Assembly (NCBI RefSeq): GCF_905220365.1
Contig: NC_061154.1
Coordinates: 9,920,001 to 9,984,000, forward strand
Reading direction: 5' to 3'
Length of the DNA stretch: 64,000 nt
Origin: Vanessa cardui
Taxonomy: Eukaryota; Arthropoda; Insecta; Lepidoptera; Nymphalidae
Shown here: positions 11,772-23,559 of the stretch, piece after piece
Position numbering within the stretch: position 1 is the stretch's first letter
Layout: every line of letters begins with the position of its first letter
Notes under the pieces: generated by a model
Told to the model about the DNA's origin: nothing
The model's database searches: none
The model's input: the letters and a program-made list of their open reading frames with translations, nothing else
Position numbers and translations under genes: made by a program

Positions 11772-14700
11772 AAAACACGAACTCCTCTCTCTTATTAATC
11801 TCCATAAACCTGTCATTATTGCCATCTCTGAAACTTGGTTGATCCCTGGATCCCGATTCCGGGTACCGGGCTTCTCCTGTTTGAGAGATGACAGGAGTGA
11901 TGGTTATGCCGGGAGTGCCATTTTTATTCGGCACTCCCTTCCCTTTTCCCAAATCCCTCTATCCCTGTCCAGCCAGCATATTAATGCTGTTGCTGTTAGA
12001 GCCCTCAACATCTCTTTTCTCTCCCTGTATATCCCTCATCCTAATCCCGCTTTAATTCCCGAATTATCCGCCATCTTCTCTAATCTCCCTCATCCTATCC
12101 TTGTCATGGGGGATTTTAATGCCCACCATACCTCCTGGGGTTCACATTTTTGTGATTCGTTTGCTCTCTTGTTGATGGACATGTTTGATGATGCAAACCT
12201 CTGCATCCTCAATAATGGCTCACCAACTCGTAGAGTATACCCCAACCAAAACCCAAAATCCGTTGTTGACCTATCCCTAACCTCTCCTGCCCTTGCTTCT
12301 CAATTATCCTGGAATGTCCTATCATCCTCTTTTGGTAGTGACCACTTCCCTATCCTCCTTTCTTTATATAACCGATCCATCCCATACTCCAACCCAAATC
12401 CTTTATTAAAATATAAATTAAAGCATGTTAATTGGTCTGCATATGCTGAATCTGTTGACGACATGATTGACTCCCTCTTTGTGTCGCAAGACTATCGAAA
12501 TGTAATCCTTTGCTACGACCTTTTCGTTAATGGTATTTTAACTGCAGCTGATCTCCATTTTCCCAAAAAACACATCTCAAAAAATCATTTGCTTTCCACC
12601 CCCTGGTGGGATGAGGAATGCAAACGATTAACTGAACAGAGACTAGAGGCTGAAGAAACATACACTATGTGTATGTCTATGGATAATTTTTACAAGTATC
12701 AGAGAATCGATGCCAAATTAAAACGTTTGATTTCTAAAAAGAAAAAAGTCAGTTGGATTCAATTTTGTGAATCCCTGAGCCCTCGTTCCTCTTCCTCTGC
12801 AGTCTGGTCCCAACTTAAAAAATTCCGCCGTTGCCTTAACTCTGACAACCCTACCTCAAATACTCCTTCTGAGTGGCTTAACAATTTTGCTGATAAGCTT
12901 GCCCCCCCTTTTGTCCCATATGAGGACAGTTTTCTAATTTCTACGCCAGCATCTACTTTGGATGAAATGGATGCCCCCTTCTCTTTTTCCGAACTTCAAT
13001 GTACACTAAATGGTCTATCCGATTCGACACCTGGGGAAGATGGCGTTCCTTACTCTTTTATTTCCAAATTGAATGATAAAGCTAAACATTGTTTTTTAAA
13101 TATTATTAACTCGGTTTTTATCAAAGGAATCATCCCGCAACCTTGGAAGTCACAAATTGTTATTCCCATTCTTAAACCGGGTAAGAACCCTTCCGATTGC
13201 AATTCTTATAGACCTATAGCTTTATCATCTACTTTGGCAAAGATCACTGAACATCTCTTGAAGAATCGCCTGGAATGGTTAATGGAAAGCAGAAACATAC
13301 TTGCTCCCTCTCAATTTGGCTTTCGGAAGGGGTCGAGCACTATTGATAGTCTAAGCATACTTACAACAGACATTCGGATTGCCTTTGCGAAAGGAGAGTA
13401 CCTTGTGGGAATATTTCTAGACATATCTTCTGCATATGATAATGTCCTTCTTCCGTTGCTCAGGCAGAAAATGCAACAGCTGAGTATACCACCGAGGATA
13501 GTTCATTTCATATGTAATCTGTTAACTTGCAGATCAATAACGGTAAGACACCAACATCTCTCACTTCCCCCCAGATTCGTCTGGAAAGGTCTTCCTCAAG
13601 GCTCTGTACTCAGTCCTCTGCTTTATAGCATATACACTCATGACCTCGATTTGTCTGTTAACAACTTTTGTAACATCCTCCAGTATGCTGATGACATAGT
13701 TTTATATCATAGATCAAGTTCCGTTGAAAATTTATCATTTCGATTAAACTCTGCTTTGCATTACCTATCCCAATGGCTCTGTGACCATGGCTTGTCGCTG
13801 TCGATAGCCAAAAGTCAAGCAGTGATTTTTACGAAAAAAAGACGTATTCCTGCCTTTGATCTGTTTTATGAGGGTCAATGCATTAACTTTGTAGACAAAA
13901 CAAAATTTCTTGGTATAATTCTCGATTACAAACTGAACGGAATTTCTCACTCCGATTACATAGCCAAGAAATGTGAAAAATCTATTAATGCCCTTAGAGC
14001 TGTGTCTGGAGTCTGGTGGGGAGCTCACCCTTATACATTAAAATTGATCTATAACGCAATAGTTCGTAGTCATTTGGACTATGGACTGTTCGTTCTGGAT
14101 CCTTTTAATAAATCAGCTTCAGAAAAATTAAATAAAATACAATATAAATGTCTCCGTATTATATTGGGTGCGATGAAATCCACCCCTACTAATGCTCTGC
14201 AGGTTGAGTGTGTTGACCCTCCTCTACAGATAAGGAGGCAATATCTTTGTGACCGCTTTATCATCAGATTGTTACAGCTACCCTCCCATCCTCTACTGAT
14301 TAGATTAAACAAACTATCCCACCTTTGTAACCCAGATAATCCGGCATCCCCATTCCTATTAAACAGTTTCCTCAAGTATACCAAACTCCCCCATCCACTT
14401 ACCACTTTTCCCTCTAATCCTCTTTTTTCCACCTCCTTTAAAGCACTTATTTATAATCCTCCGGTAATAACAAATCTTGGAATCGTAAAAGGTTCCCCTG
14501 ATGCTAATATCCAATTTCAAACAATTTTTCATCAAAATTGGCCTAATCATCTCCCTATATATACTGATGCCTCTAAGCTCTCGCCGACCGGCTGCGTTGG
14601 TGCAGCTTGTTGGATTCCTAAATTTAAAATAGCCCTATTATTTAAATGTCCCCCCGAAACCTCTGTATTCTCCGGTGAGGCCATCGCTTTACTGGAAGCC

Positions 14701-15417
14701 GTAAAGTATGCCCTGTCACACAATATTCAGCAAACAATTATTTTATGTGACTCACTAAGCTGTCTGTTAGCCATTAAAGAGAATCCTTTTCGTAGCAGAT
14801 CAAGACTTTCAATCGTTTTTAAGATCAGAGAGGCCCTGTTGTCCTGTCATCAACAAGGGCTACAAGTCCTGCTGGTCTGGATTCCTAGCCATTCAGCTAT
14901 ATCTGGTAATGAGATGGCAGACTCATATGCTAAGATTGCTATCCAATCTGGTACATCTGAGCATTTTGCCAACACATCTCAGGATTTGCTTTCTCTAGCC
15001 AAAGCTGAATTGATTAAATCCTGGAATTCTTTTTGGGTTTCATCAAAATTGGTCAAGGGTAAATATTATTCGGCGTTACAACCTGAAATTCCGAGGCGAC
15101 CTTGGTTTTCATCTCACAGGCACGCTGACCGTTGGGTCACCTCCACCATCTGTCGGTTACGCCTCGGCCATTCATGCACACCTACTCATCTAGCAAAAAT
15201 CAGAGTTCGTGATCACTCGCTGTGTGAATGTGGCCTAGACGAAGGCTCTGCAACCCATATCCTGTTCCTTTGCCCTAAACTTCTTCGTCCCATTTATGAC
15301 ATCCTCCCTCCTAAAGTCCCTCGCCCTATAAATGTTGAATGTTTGTTGACGTTTGTGTTTAGTCCATTTTGTTCAATCTTATGTAAATATATCAAATTAA
15401 ATAAAATTAAGTTGTGA
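11722..15417 (+). CDS. LINE ORF2: APE-type endonuclease, reverse transcriptase and RNase H
   Basis: 1231 residues. It nicks the target DNA and copies the element RNA in place. The N-terminal endonuclease shows QWNCKSV, SETWL, MGDFNAHH (residues 129-136) and GSDHFPIL (S206-D207-H208), the expected metal and catalytic positions. The central RT shows YRPIALSS, GFRKG, FLDISSAYD, GLPQGSVLSPLLY and YADD (655-658). The RNase H domain begins at about residue 945 with YTDAS (D949), then SGEAIAL, CDSLSC and the HSAISGNEMAD region, giving a complete D-E-D-(H)-D set. A Cys/His cluster (CRLRLGHSC...CECG...THILFLCP) closes the protein. ATG 11722 sits in a good context (AAAAATGGCC), 50 nt upstream of the ORF1 stop, in the +1 frame relative to ORF1. 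Length and motifs indicate an intact enzyme. Confidence 0.92.
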   Translation: MAPISFLQWNCKSVRPKKHELLSLINLHKPVIIAISETWLIPGSRFRVPGFSCLRDDRSDGYAGSAIFIRHSLPFSQIPLSLSSQHINAVAVRALNISFLSLYIPHPNPALIPELSAIFSNLPHPILVMGDFNAHHTSWGSHFCDSFALLLMDMFDDANLCILNNGSPTRRVYPNQNPKSVVDLSLTSPALASQLSWNVLSSSFGSDHFPILLSLYNRSIPYSNPNPLLKYKLKHVNWSAYAESVDDMIDSLFVSQDYRNVILCYDLFVNGILTAADLHFPKKHISKNHLLSTPWWDEECKRLTEQRLEAEETYTMCMSMDNFYKYQRIDAKLKRLISKKKKVSWIQFCESLSPRSSSSAVWSQLKKFRRCLNSDNPTSNTPSEWLNNFADKLAPPFVPYEDSFLISTPASTLDEMDAPFSFSELQCTLNGLSDSTPGEDGVPYSFISKLNDKAKHCFLNIINSVFIKGIIPQPWKSQIVIPILKPGKNPSDCNSYRPIALSSTLAKITEHLLKNRLEWLMESRNILAPSQFGFRKGSSTIDSLSILTTDIRIAFAKGEYLVGIFLDISSAYDNVLLPLLRQKMQQLSIPPRIVHFICNLLTCRSITVRHQHLSLPPRFVWKGLPQGSVLSPLLYSIYTHDLDLSVNNFCNILQYADDIVLYHRSSSVENLSFRLNSALHYLSQWLCDHGLSLSIAKSQAVIFTKKRRIPAFDLFYEGQCINFVDKTKFLGIILDYKLNGISHSDYIAKKCEKSINALRAVSGVWWGAHPYTLKLIYNAIVRSHLDYGLFVLDPFNKSASEKLNKIQYKCLRIILGAMKSTPTNALQVECVDPPLQIRRQYLCDRFIIRLLQLPSHPLLIRLNKLSHLCNPDNPASPFLLNSFLKYTKLPHPLTTFPSNPLFSTSFKALIYNPPVITNLGIVKGSPDANIQFQTIFHQNWPNHLPIYTDASKLSPTGCVGAACWIPKFKIALLFKCPPETSVFSGEAIALLEAVKYALSHNIQQTIILCDSLSCLLAIKENPFRSRSRLSIVFKIREALLSCHQQGLQVLLVWIPSHSAISGNEMADSYAKIAIQSGTSEHFANTSQDLLSLAKAELIKSWNSFWVSSKLVKGKYYSALQPEIPRRPWFSSHRHADRWVTSTICRLRLGHSCTPTHLAKIRVRDHSLCECGLDEGSATHILFLCPKLLRPIYDILPPKVPRPINVECLLTFVFSPFCSILCKYIKLNKIKL

Positions 15418-15705
15418 ATAGTCCAATTTTTCATATTTTATTACATATATAGTTTAGAATACTAACAACTATTTTTTTTTTTAATTATCCTATTATTAAC
15501 TCTTAATGTTTGTGTTGTTCTAGGTTAAGGATTAACAAGGAAATTAATACTACTATTCTTGACTTTAAAATTCAATTGAGTTTAGTGTCTCAACCGTACC
15601 GATCAATCTCATTCGTGTCTTCTCCATCCTACGTGACATTGGCGAAATAATCTGTGCCCTGCCGGCACAACTAAAAGCCATTAAACTAAGAATTGAATTG
15701 AATTG

Positions 15706-15717
15706 AATAAAAAATTT
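15706..15717 (+). repeat. Right target-site duplication of the I-group LINE
   Basis: Exact copy of the 12-mer at 10129-10140, directly after the GAATT tail. It fixes the 3' boundary of the element. Confidence 0.8.
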
Positions 15718-16506
15718 CAAAGCATATCTTTTAAATGGCATAACTTGCCTTTCGTCCTTGTTTCTATGTGTAGGGAAAGTTATAAAGGTTGTTATATAAT
15801 ATAGATGATGGTATTGTATAATATTTATTGTTATGGTGTTATATAATATTTACCTTAAAAATATTCATTGAGAGCACAAGTTGATTTCATTATGTCGCTC
15901 GTTAATAGAGAATTTTACATTGAAATAGGTTTTTAGAAAAGAAATAACGGTGAATAAGATTTATGAAAGATAGAAAAGTAGTTGCGGAAGTCAGATAACA
16001 TAACAATAAACTATTCAGCCGTGGAACTTAAATATATTATTTAGTAGCATTCAAAGTATTTGTTTAGGTCATACACTGCTGTTCACGAAAGTGTCAGTCG
16101 CAGAATAAACTTGAATTTTTTAGCATAGCTGAAACACGAGTCCACCATTTTGATCTCGATGTAAAAAGTATATCTTTGAAGTGATTATCCCTTTCGTTTA
16201 TGCACAAATTGCGCACTTGGTTCTCTGGGATGGCAAATATACTCTTTTATTGAATTAATACTAAATGCCTAAAAAAACTCTTTAATTTCATTACTATGAT
16301 GGTTGAATATGATAGCATATTTAGGGTATTTGTTTAGGTATTTTGTTTCTGTCAATGTAACATAAATCTAGTTCCAAGCGAATTAAAAAAATAAAAGTGG
16401 TGCTATTATGATTACCGCTAAATTCACCTATTACCTATAAATTTTCTGAATCATTTTATTTGAGCTAATTTAAAAGACTGGATCTGGCTCGATTAAATTT
16501 TAAAAT
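15718..16506. other. Upstream region of the BTBD8-like gene
   Basis: AT-rich sequence with no ORF or repeat that I can support. It contains the immediate upstream sequence, and possibly 5' UTR, of the BTBD8-like gene. An in-frame TAA at 16501-16503 closes the reading frame just before the chosen ATG. Confidence 0.4.
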
Positions 16507-19500
16507 ATGCATTATTTTCAAACAAGGTGTAAGAAATGCTTAATGCCGGACCCGAGGGTTAAGCCGGTGTCGGCAAGTGAATCATCTGCATCAGACGAAG
16601 CGTCAAAATTGGAACTATATCTTCAGAGACAACTTGAAGAGGATGTAGCAAGGTAAGATATTTTTTCTTGATACTAGACTACGTCGGCTTTAGTTATTAA
16701 TAAATATTAATTTTGCAAAAGTACTAACTAACAATAATAACAATTAATGCATCAACTAATACAAATCTAATCATATTGTTAAAGGAAATTTAAGGTTTTT
16801 TAAAATTTTAATTTATATTTTAACTAATTTGAAGTGCATGCAGCATTATTCTAAGTCTTATGGTTTAATTTAAATTCATTAATTTGCGTATTATTAACCA
16901 GTAAGCTGATATTTTAAAGTATTTTGAGCAGTTTCCCTATCATTTAAGGATTTCGAACTAGATCTCCACTTCAACTTTTTGTAATACTCCCATTTAAAAA
17001 CAACAAATTCACATTTTGCTACGGCACAAAAGTACCAGTTAACAAAAAATATACAAGACTCTATTAAATTATCCAATTATGAGATTTTATCTTTTTGCAG
17101 AATTTTTGACGAATCGATTTATTCTGATCTAGAAGTGGCGTGTGGGAAACACCACAAAATACTAACTCATTCTTGCATACTAAAAGCACGTACAAACAAA
17201 TTTTATAGAAAGCTTGAAGCATTTTTGCATGTTAACATCGAAAAAGAAGCTTTTGATGAGATATATTCGTTTATAAGGTAATTCATTGTATAACATACTA
17301 ACATGATTTTTATTAATAAGTATTAGTGGGTAATTAACGTGATTGATTGAGATTATAAAAAATAGAATATCTTCACCATTTTTTTGTTTTCAGCGATGCT
17401 TATACCGAATGCGATATCACAACCCAAGAAAAGGAGATTTTAATTTTTTTGAAAAAACACGTCTTTACAAAAAGTAATTTCATTGAATTAAATAAAACAA
17501 AGGATGAAATAGACGATATTGATGTATTTCTAACTCCAAATTGTACAAGTCCCTTAACAGAAAAAAAAGGTCAACAAATATCGTGCCTAAGTCCAAGTAC
17601 CGAAATAACAAAAGAATACTATGCATTAGTGCATATTGAGGGAAATTTATTGGAACAAGAGCTTATAGAACAAGATGTTTTGTCAAATGCATTTCAGACT
17701 ATAAAAAAATCACAAGAATCAAATAAAGTTACACAACGCAATAAACCAACTTCGTTGTCCCTTATTTCTAGTCACTCTCCCAAGACCATAAAACATTCCA
17801 ATGATTGTGATATACATAATAAATTACCGCATGATCCTGTTGTGTTGAACAATAGTAAATTTATAAAAAAGGCGGTCCGTAACGATTCTTTCTCTGAAAG
17901 AAACATAGATCCAACATATTCTCCAGACAGCTTAATCACAGACGAGCCCAGTTCCTCTTCAGACTACTTGTCTGCTGTGTATACTTGTTCCCCTGCGTTG
18001 GGATCTTCTGGATGCTTGTCTCAATTAAATGCTGAAGACAGTAGCTTTAAAATGGAAAACATATTTACGTCATCTGATTCGGGCTTGGAAAATACTGGTT
18101 TGTTGGAAAGTCTCAACAGTCATAAAGATGTTACATTAACGGACATATCTTTATCTGATAGTACAGTACATGACAGAACCGTAGAAGAAGGGTCCAGTCC
18201 AGAAGCTGACGTAAACCAGGTACAGATGATAAGAATTCCTATTGTCCGCACCACACCATTATCGATTTGCACTACATCACAAGGTATAGATTACATAGAA
18301 CAGAAAAATAGTTCAGAAAAAAAATCAAATGAGAAAGCTTGTAGTAAATCCTCCAAGGAACAGAAACAGCGACAGAATGAAGAAATTGTAATATTAGAGT
18401 CATCCTCGGTATCTTCAGAAACTGGGTCTTGGGAATCAGTTTTCCCACCTAAATTATCAGATAAGGAAGCTTGTGACAAGTTTATACAAAATGAATGTCA
18501 GAATATTAGTCAAAATGTTGCCATAGTAGAAAAAAATAAGCAGGATAATATATCGGATTCGGAAAACTTCGCACCCTTTTTAGTTAAAACAACACCATGC
18601 TTTATTGATGCAGCAAGTTTGGTTGACGAAGAACACGTATCATTAAGCTTACACAGTCAAATTCTGACTAAAAAGGCGAAAGCCAAATCTAAAAATATAC
18701 CTGTTCCAAGCCAGCCGGTACCTTGTTCTACAATCAAGGGTCACGATATTAGTCCAGGGGATTGGTCTGAAAGTAATGATAATGAAGATTCATTAGAACA
18801 AGCAGATAATAAAGAACCTGATTCAATACAAAAGGACTTATCGCCAACTATATTTGAAATGACTCCTATTACAGAAGATTCTTTAAGTGCTAATGATAAT
18901 CAAGAATATAAAGAAATTTTTGATACATGTAAAACTAATAACGTTGCACCCGCTCAAGAGTCAACCAGTGCAGTTTATATGGGGACTACACCACACAATT
19001 CTATAATGTCTTTAAAGGGTTCTTCTTTGAAAAATTATGATTCAGAAGAAAGCGAAAGTGATACAATAGTTATGAGTAGGGAAAGTCTAAAAAACTTTAG
19101 GTCTAATCGGTATAATGAATCCCCACTTGTATCAGATTGTGTTTCTCTGGAAAACATTAGTTCACCTAAATTAGGGACACAAAGTAGCAGTCCATCAATT
19201 CGGAAAAAAATAGACAATATATTCATAACGACGGAGAGCTTGAATGATAATGAAAATAAAAACTCTTCAAAACAATCAAAATCTGCATCAGCATCCGCCT
19301 GGGTAGTTGATATGTCATTAAGTCCTAAAGTAGCTGATGACAGTAAAAGCAATTCCTGTCAAAATGTAAATATTAAAAAACCTAGTGACCGAACGTGTGC
19401 GACCTTAAAAAATGAGTTAAAGGTCGGTAGTAATGATAGCTGTAACAAAAGTAGAAGTTCCGTGGACTCGGATAGCTCAGAAAAATCGGGCCATAAATTC

Positions 19501-22500
19501 TACATTGATTTATCAACTTTACCTGACCCCTTACCTCCAGAAACAACGAACGTTGATAAAAACAGCGAGAAAGGGAACATTTTTTCTATGTACATCGATT
19601 TGGGTGAGAAATCTACACTAAAAGAAATGCCATCCCGACTATCATCTTCACTCAATGCTAAAAAGCAATCGAACGAAAAAACCTCTACTTCATTGAAACA
19701 TATTCCAACTTCAAAGACTCCAAAAAATTCATATATTGAAAAACCTTTACCATGCAGTTCTAAGACAAACGATCAGTCTGTAACTTTTGAAAGATATGAA
19801 TCGTTGTGTAACGATCCTAACATCAGTATTTCTGATATAATAGCCATTCCAGAGCCTACCTGTCGGAAATCCAATAAAACATTCGAAGTCGAAGCTGAAA
19901 TAAAAAATGACAGAACAACTCGACGTAAAAGTGATAAGTCCTTTAAACCAGACTCGAGAGCAGTAATACGCGAGGAGACGACAAAATGTGAGGATACTGA
20001 TCTATTTGTTAGGTTATCGGATTTGGATAAACCGATACAAAATTCAGATGATTTCGAGAGAGAAATTATGGATGCAAGAATGACAAGATCCATACCCGAT
20101 AACAATTGGTCAGAACAAAATAAAGCAGGTACATCAAGGTCGAGTGAGGTCATAAGTTCATTTCATTCAGAGAATGCATTAAGCTTAAACAGGCTTTTTC
20201 CCCATCTGAAGAATGAATTTAGCAAAAGTATGCCCATATCGCTTTCTGGACGAACACAATCCCCGTCGAGGCAAGGGTCTAGTGCTTGTGAAGTAGATGA
20301 GCATAATAATTCCGACGTGTCGGAACTCAGCAGCGTGCAGAGTAGTATGTGTCGGTCTGTCATTGGTAAGTCGATTCTTAAATATGTCGTCAATTAAACA
20401 CATTTGTAAACTAGTTGTTATTAAAATAGTAATATATATTTTTTAGAGAATAGTACTACTGAAGAGACGAGTCAAACCTCCAGTTTAATAGGCAATTGTC
20501 AGTCTCGATTAGGTCAAGACTTGTTGCGAATGTTCCTAGAAGAAATAGCGCCTGATGTTATCGTCGAAGTGTCAGGGAAGCGTATTAAGGCACACAAATG
20601 TATATTATCATCAAGGTATTTCTGAAGATAAATAAATAGTATCATAATTATTTTTATATTTCAGTTTACTTAGCTACTTATTTAATATAAAAATATTTCA
20701 GATGTCAATATTTTGCCGGTATTTTGAGCGGTGGGTGGGTAGAAAGTTCTGGAAATGTTATTGTTTTACCGCCGTAAGTATTGTAGTATATTTATTAAAG
20801 CTCGAATTTTTCCTCATATTCAATTACAAATTCATGCATTTTATTTCTAAAGGTTTTCCTTCAACGTTGTACACTTCGCTCTGTGCCATATATATTCAGG
20901 CCTTTCGAATATTCCTGATTCGATAAGCATTGTAGAACTGGCAACCATCGCCGATATGTTGGGTCTTGAGGGATTGAAAGAAGCCATAATGTTCACACTA
21001 AAAGCTAGATATTGCCATCACTTCCACAGGGTGGGTATTTATACAGCAATAATAATTTAATTATTTAATAAAGAAATTTAATCACTTAATTATATTATAC
21101 TGTAATAATTTTAAAAATAATACTATTATTTATTCAATAGAATAATATATACGCTTTAATAATTTGATTGGAATAATTGCTTTTAGCCGTGTCAAGTGTG
21201 CACAGCTGGTGTGTTGGAATGCTTCCCCCTCTCATCGGTTTATGGATTGGACGATTTATATCGTAAATGCCTAAGGTGGATAACGAAGTATTTCACAAAA
21301 GTGTGGCCTACTAAAGCTTTTGCTACGTTGCCTAAAGAGCTACTGGACAAATGTTATCAAGAGCACATAATTAATTTGACGATTGATAACCTTATCGACA
21401 CCGTCTATGGATGTGGCATTACAGGTGCGACACGTCACTAATAATAAAGCTAATTTATAACATTAAAGATTAGTCTTGTGTAGCGCTAATTCTTTAGGCC
21501 TTATGTACACTTGTGATGGGTGAAACATACAACTTTTTAATTGCTTACTCGGTAATAAAACTAACAATGAAAACAGTAAGTAACGTAATTCGTAAAAGAT
21601 ATTTGAGGTGTAATGTAATGAGTTAATACTACTAGTACTGTAATGAGTTAATTTTGAATGTAAGACAGTAGATACAAATGTTCTTAAATATTTTAAAGAA
21701 CTATCGAACTATATACGATATTTTAATATCTGTGTGACAACGATATCACAATATAAATTATATTGTTAATATTATTTGAGCCCGTATATGATCAGTCAAA
21801 CGAAAAGTATACATTTTAAAAGTTAAAATAAGTCCCATATTTAGTGGTTTTCAACAAGTAATTTATTATTTTAGTTGCATCACTTCAAAATAGCAGATGG
21901 GCAGAGAGTGTGGCGCGCATGTGTCGACGTCTGGTGAATGCTGCAGCACATTTCGCAGCACCAAGATTATTGGCAGTGCTTGAGATTGTATCTACAGCCC
22001 CAGACGCACACCAGTCGGCTAAACAAGCCCTCGATGACTGCCTGGCCGCTGCCATCGAATGGGCACCGCCGGATGAAACTTGTCGTGTATACGCATTTCT
22101 TTCACATTTGGTTAAGGAAATGAAGAGTCAAAATTTCACCAATAAAGATTTTATGAGTAATGGCGGTCAGACGTCTAATGGCCCGGAACTTTCCAATTTT
22201 CTATTCAGTCATGCGAGTTGCTGGCGCTTGCAGTGCGAAGGAGCACTCGTAAGGGCCGCGCCTCGAGTTGTTGGCACTCAGGCTTTCAAGGATTTACCTA
22301 CAGATCTACGACGCCGACTGCGAGAACTTGGCTGTATCATGTATGGTCCGCAAGCTATTCCCTTGACAAATTCTCCTCTACAAGATAGGAAGAGCAAGAG
22401 TGCCTATCAAAGTAAACCTTCGAAGACCATTAATTCTGCTACTACTCGTAGTCTAGATATGGAGAAAGTCCGAAACTCATTCGTTCCTTATAAGCCGAAA

Positions 22501-23559
22501 CCAATTGTGATGGGATCGAAAGATAAATTGATGAGCAGCGCTGAGCTTCGAGACATAAAGAAGATCGCTTATAAAGCAAATATGCCCAAAGTCAGAACGA
22601 CCAAAGCGCAAGAAGAACGTGCGAAATTCAACCAAACCAAAACATTGACATCTCAAGATCGCTCCGTCAACAACAAACCAGGATCAACCCGTATGTTTGA
22701 AAATACGAAACCAAGATATTTGGAACCGCGTTTACCCAAAGAAAAGGAGAAAAAAATGCCACCAAGAAAGCTTGTTAATAAGATGGTTTCATCCAGTGAG
22801 TCTTCTCGCAATTCAAGTCCAATACAATCTCGTAACGTAAGGGCCAGTCGTATAACCAGTAACCAGATATATGAACACAAGACCCACACAATGTCCCAAG
22901 ATAGCCTCGCCACTTCATCTCGGCCACGTACAGCGGAACCATCGACTGATTCGCTTAGCGGGTCTCAGAACAGTAATAAATATGCCACATACACAAAAAC
23001 GAAACATACCGGCAAGGGCTCAGTCGAATGTACGTTGCTTTTATTTGTCTTTCACTTAATTATAATTGTATCTATTTGTCCTAATTATGTGTTTTATTTT
23101 ACAGCTGTGATTCCAAAATCTCAGGGTCATTCGACAGCATCTTTGCTACACTCAAAGATTAAAACTAAGATTCCCGTATATTATAATCAAAACTCCGTGT
23201 CCTGCAATGGGAACAATAAATCAAACGTCAGCGCTAAATCCTGGCAGGTAAGCAACGCTCTGGTATCAGCTAAGAGTAAGAGCAAAACCTGCGAGCGAAA
23301 AGTGTCCGGATCTTTGATGAACGCCACAAAATCAAGTTCGGCAAAAATCGTTCCAAAGGTAACTAAAGAATCACAATCTTCTTCGATAAAATCATGCAAG
23401 CAGCAGAAACATGCACCAAAAAATGCGAACAACAGTATGCAGAGGCGGGAGGATTGCGAACGGGAACAAAACATTCCTGCCATGGAACGTTCGGGAACGT
23501 TCTTAAAGGATGAGCCAATGTTCAGTGATAAGAGCGCTGACATGGATAAGGGCCAGTAA
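16507..23559 (+). CDS. BTBD8: BTB/POZ domain-containing protein 8-like (BTBD8)
   Basis: Nine coding exons: 16507-16652, 17101-17277, 17394-20365, 20447-20615, 20702-20773, 20853-21030, 21187-21424, 21875-23029, 23105-23559. They sum to 5562 nt (1853 aa plus stop) with every phase consistent. A short N-terminal BTB-like segment (DLEVACGKHHKILTHSCILKAR, split by splicing) is followed by about 990 residues of Ser/Thr/Asp/Glu-rich, apparently disordered sequence in one 2.97-kb exon. A clear BTB domain comes next (from about residue 1125: DVIVEVSGKRIKAHKCILSS, FAGILSGGWVESSG, ALCHIYSG, ELATIADMLGLEGLKEA), then a BACK-like helical region and a basic Ser/Lys-rich tail from about residue 1460. The BTB core closely resembles vertebrate BTBD8, which is linked to AP2/clathrin vesicle traffic; that role is known for the vertebrate protein and only inferred here. 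The start is supported by an in-frame stop two codons upstream. Vertebrate BTBD8 has two BTB domains; here the first is degenerate. Confidence 0.85.
23030..23104 (+). other. BTBD8: 75-nt frame-preserving intron in the BTBD8-like gene
   Basis: GTACG...TTTTACAG intron between the last two coding exons. It is a multiple of three and has no stop in the gene's frame. Splicing joins GTCGAA-T/CT-GTG (...SVES-VIPK). Retention would replace that Ser with a Cys and add 25 strongly hydrophobic residues. The canonical splice sites make removal the default; retention is hypothetical. Confidence 0.6.

Larger units (their letters stand above)
10141..15705 (+). mobile_element. Full-length non-LTR retrotransposon with RNase H (I/Jockey superfamily)
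   Basis: A 5.57-kb element with a 203-nt 5' leader, ORF1 (zinc knuckles), ORF2 (endonuclease, reverse transcriptase, RNase H), a 3' UTR of about 290 nt and a short tandem tail of GAATT units (AATTGAATTGAATTGA). It is flanked by a 12-bp target-site duplication. Both ORFs are open, and endonuclease, polymerase and RNase H signatures are all readable, so it is potentially autonomous. RNase H downstream of RT is found in the I, R1 and LOA groups and not in CR1. The GAATT tail and triple-knuckle ORF1 suggest an I/Nimb-like clade, but the clade is a guess. It sits between two host genes and interrupts no coding exon. Confidence 0.9.
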
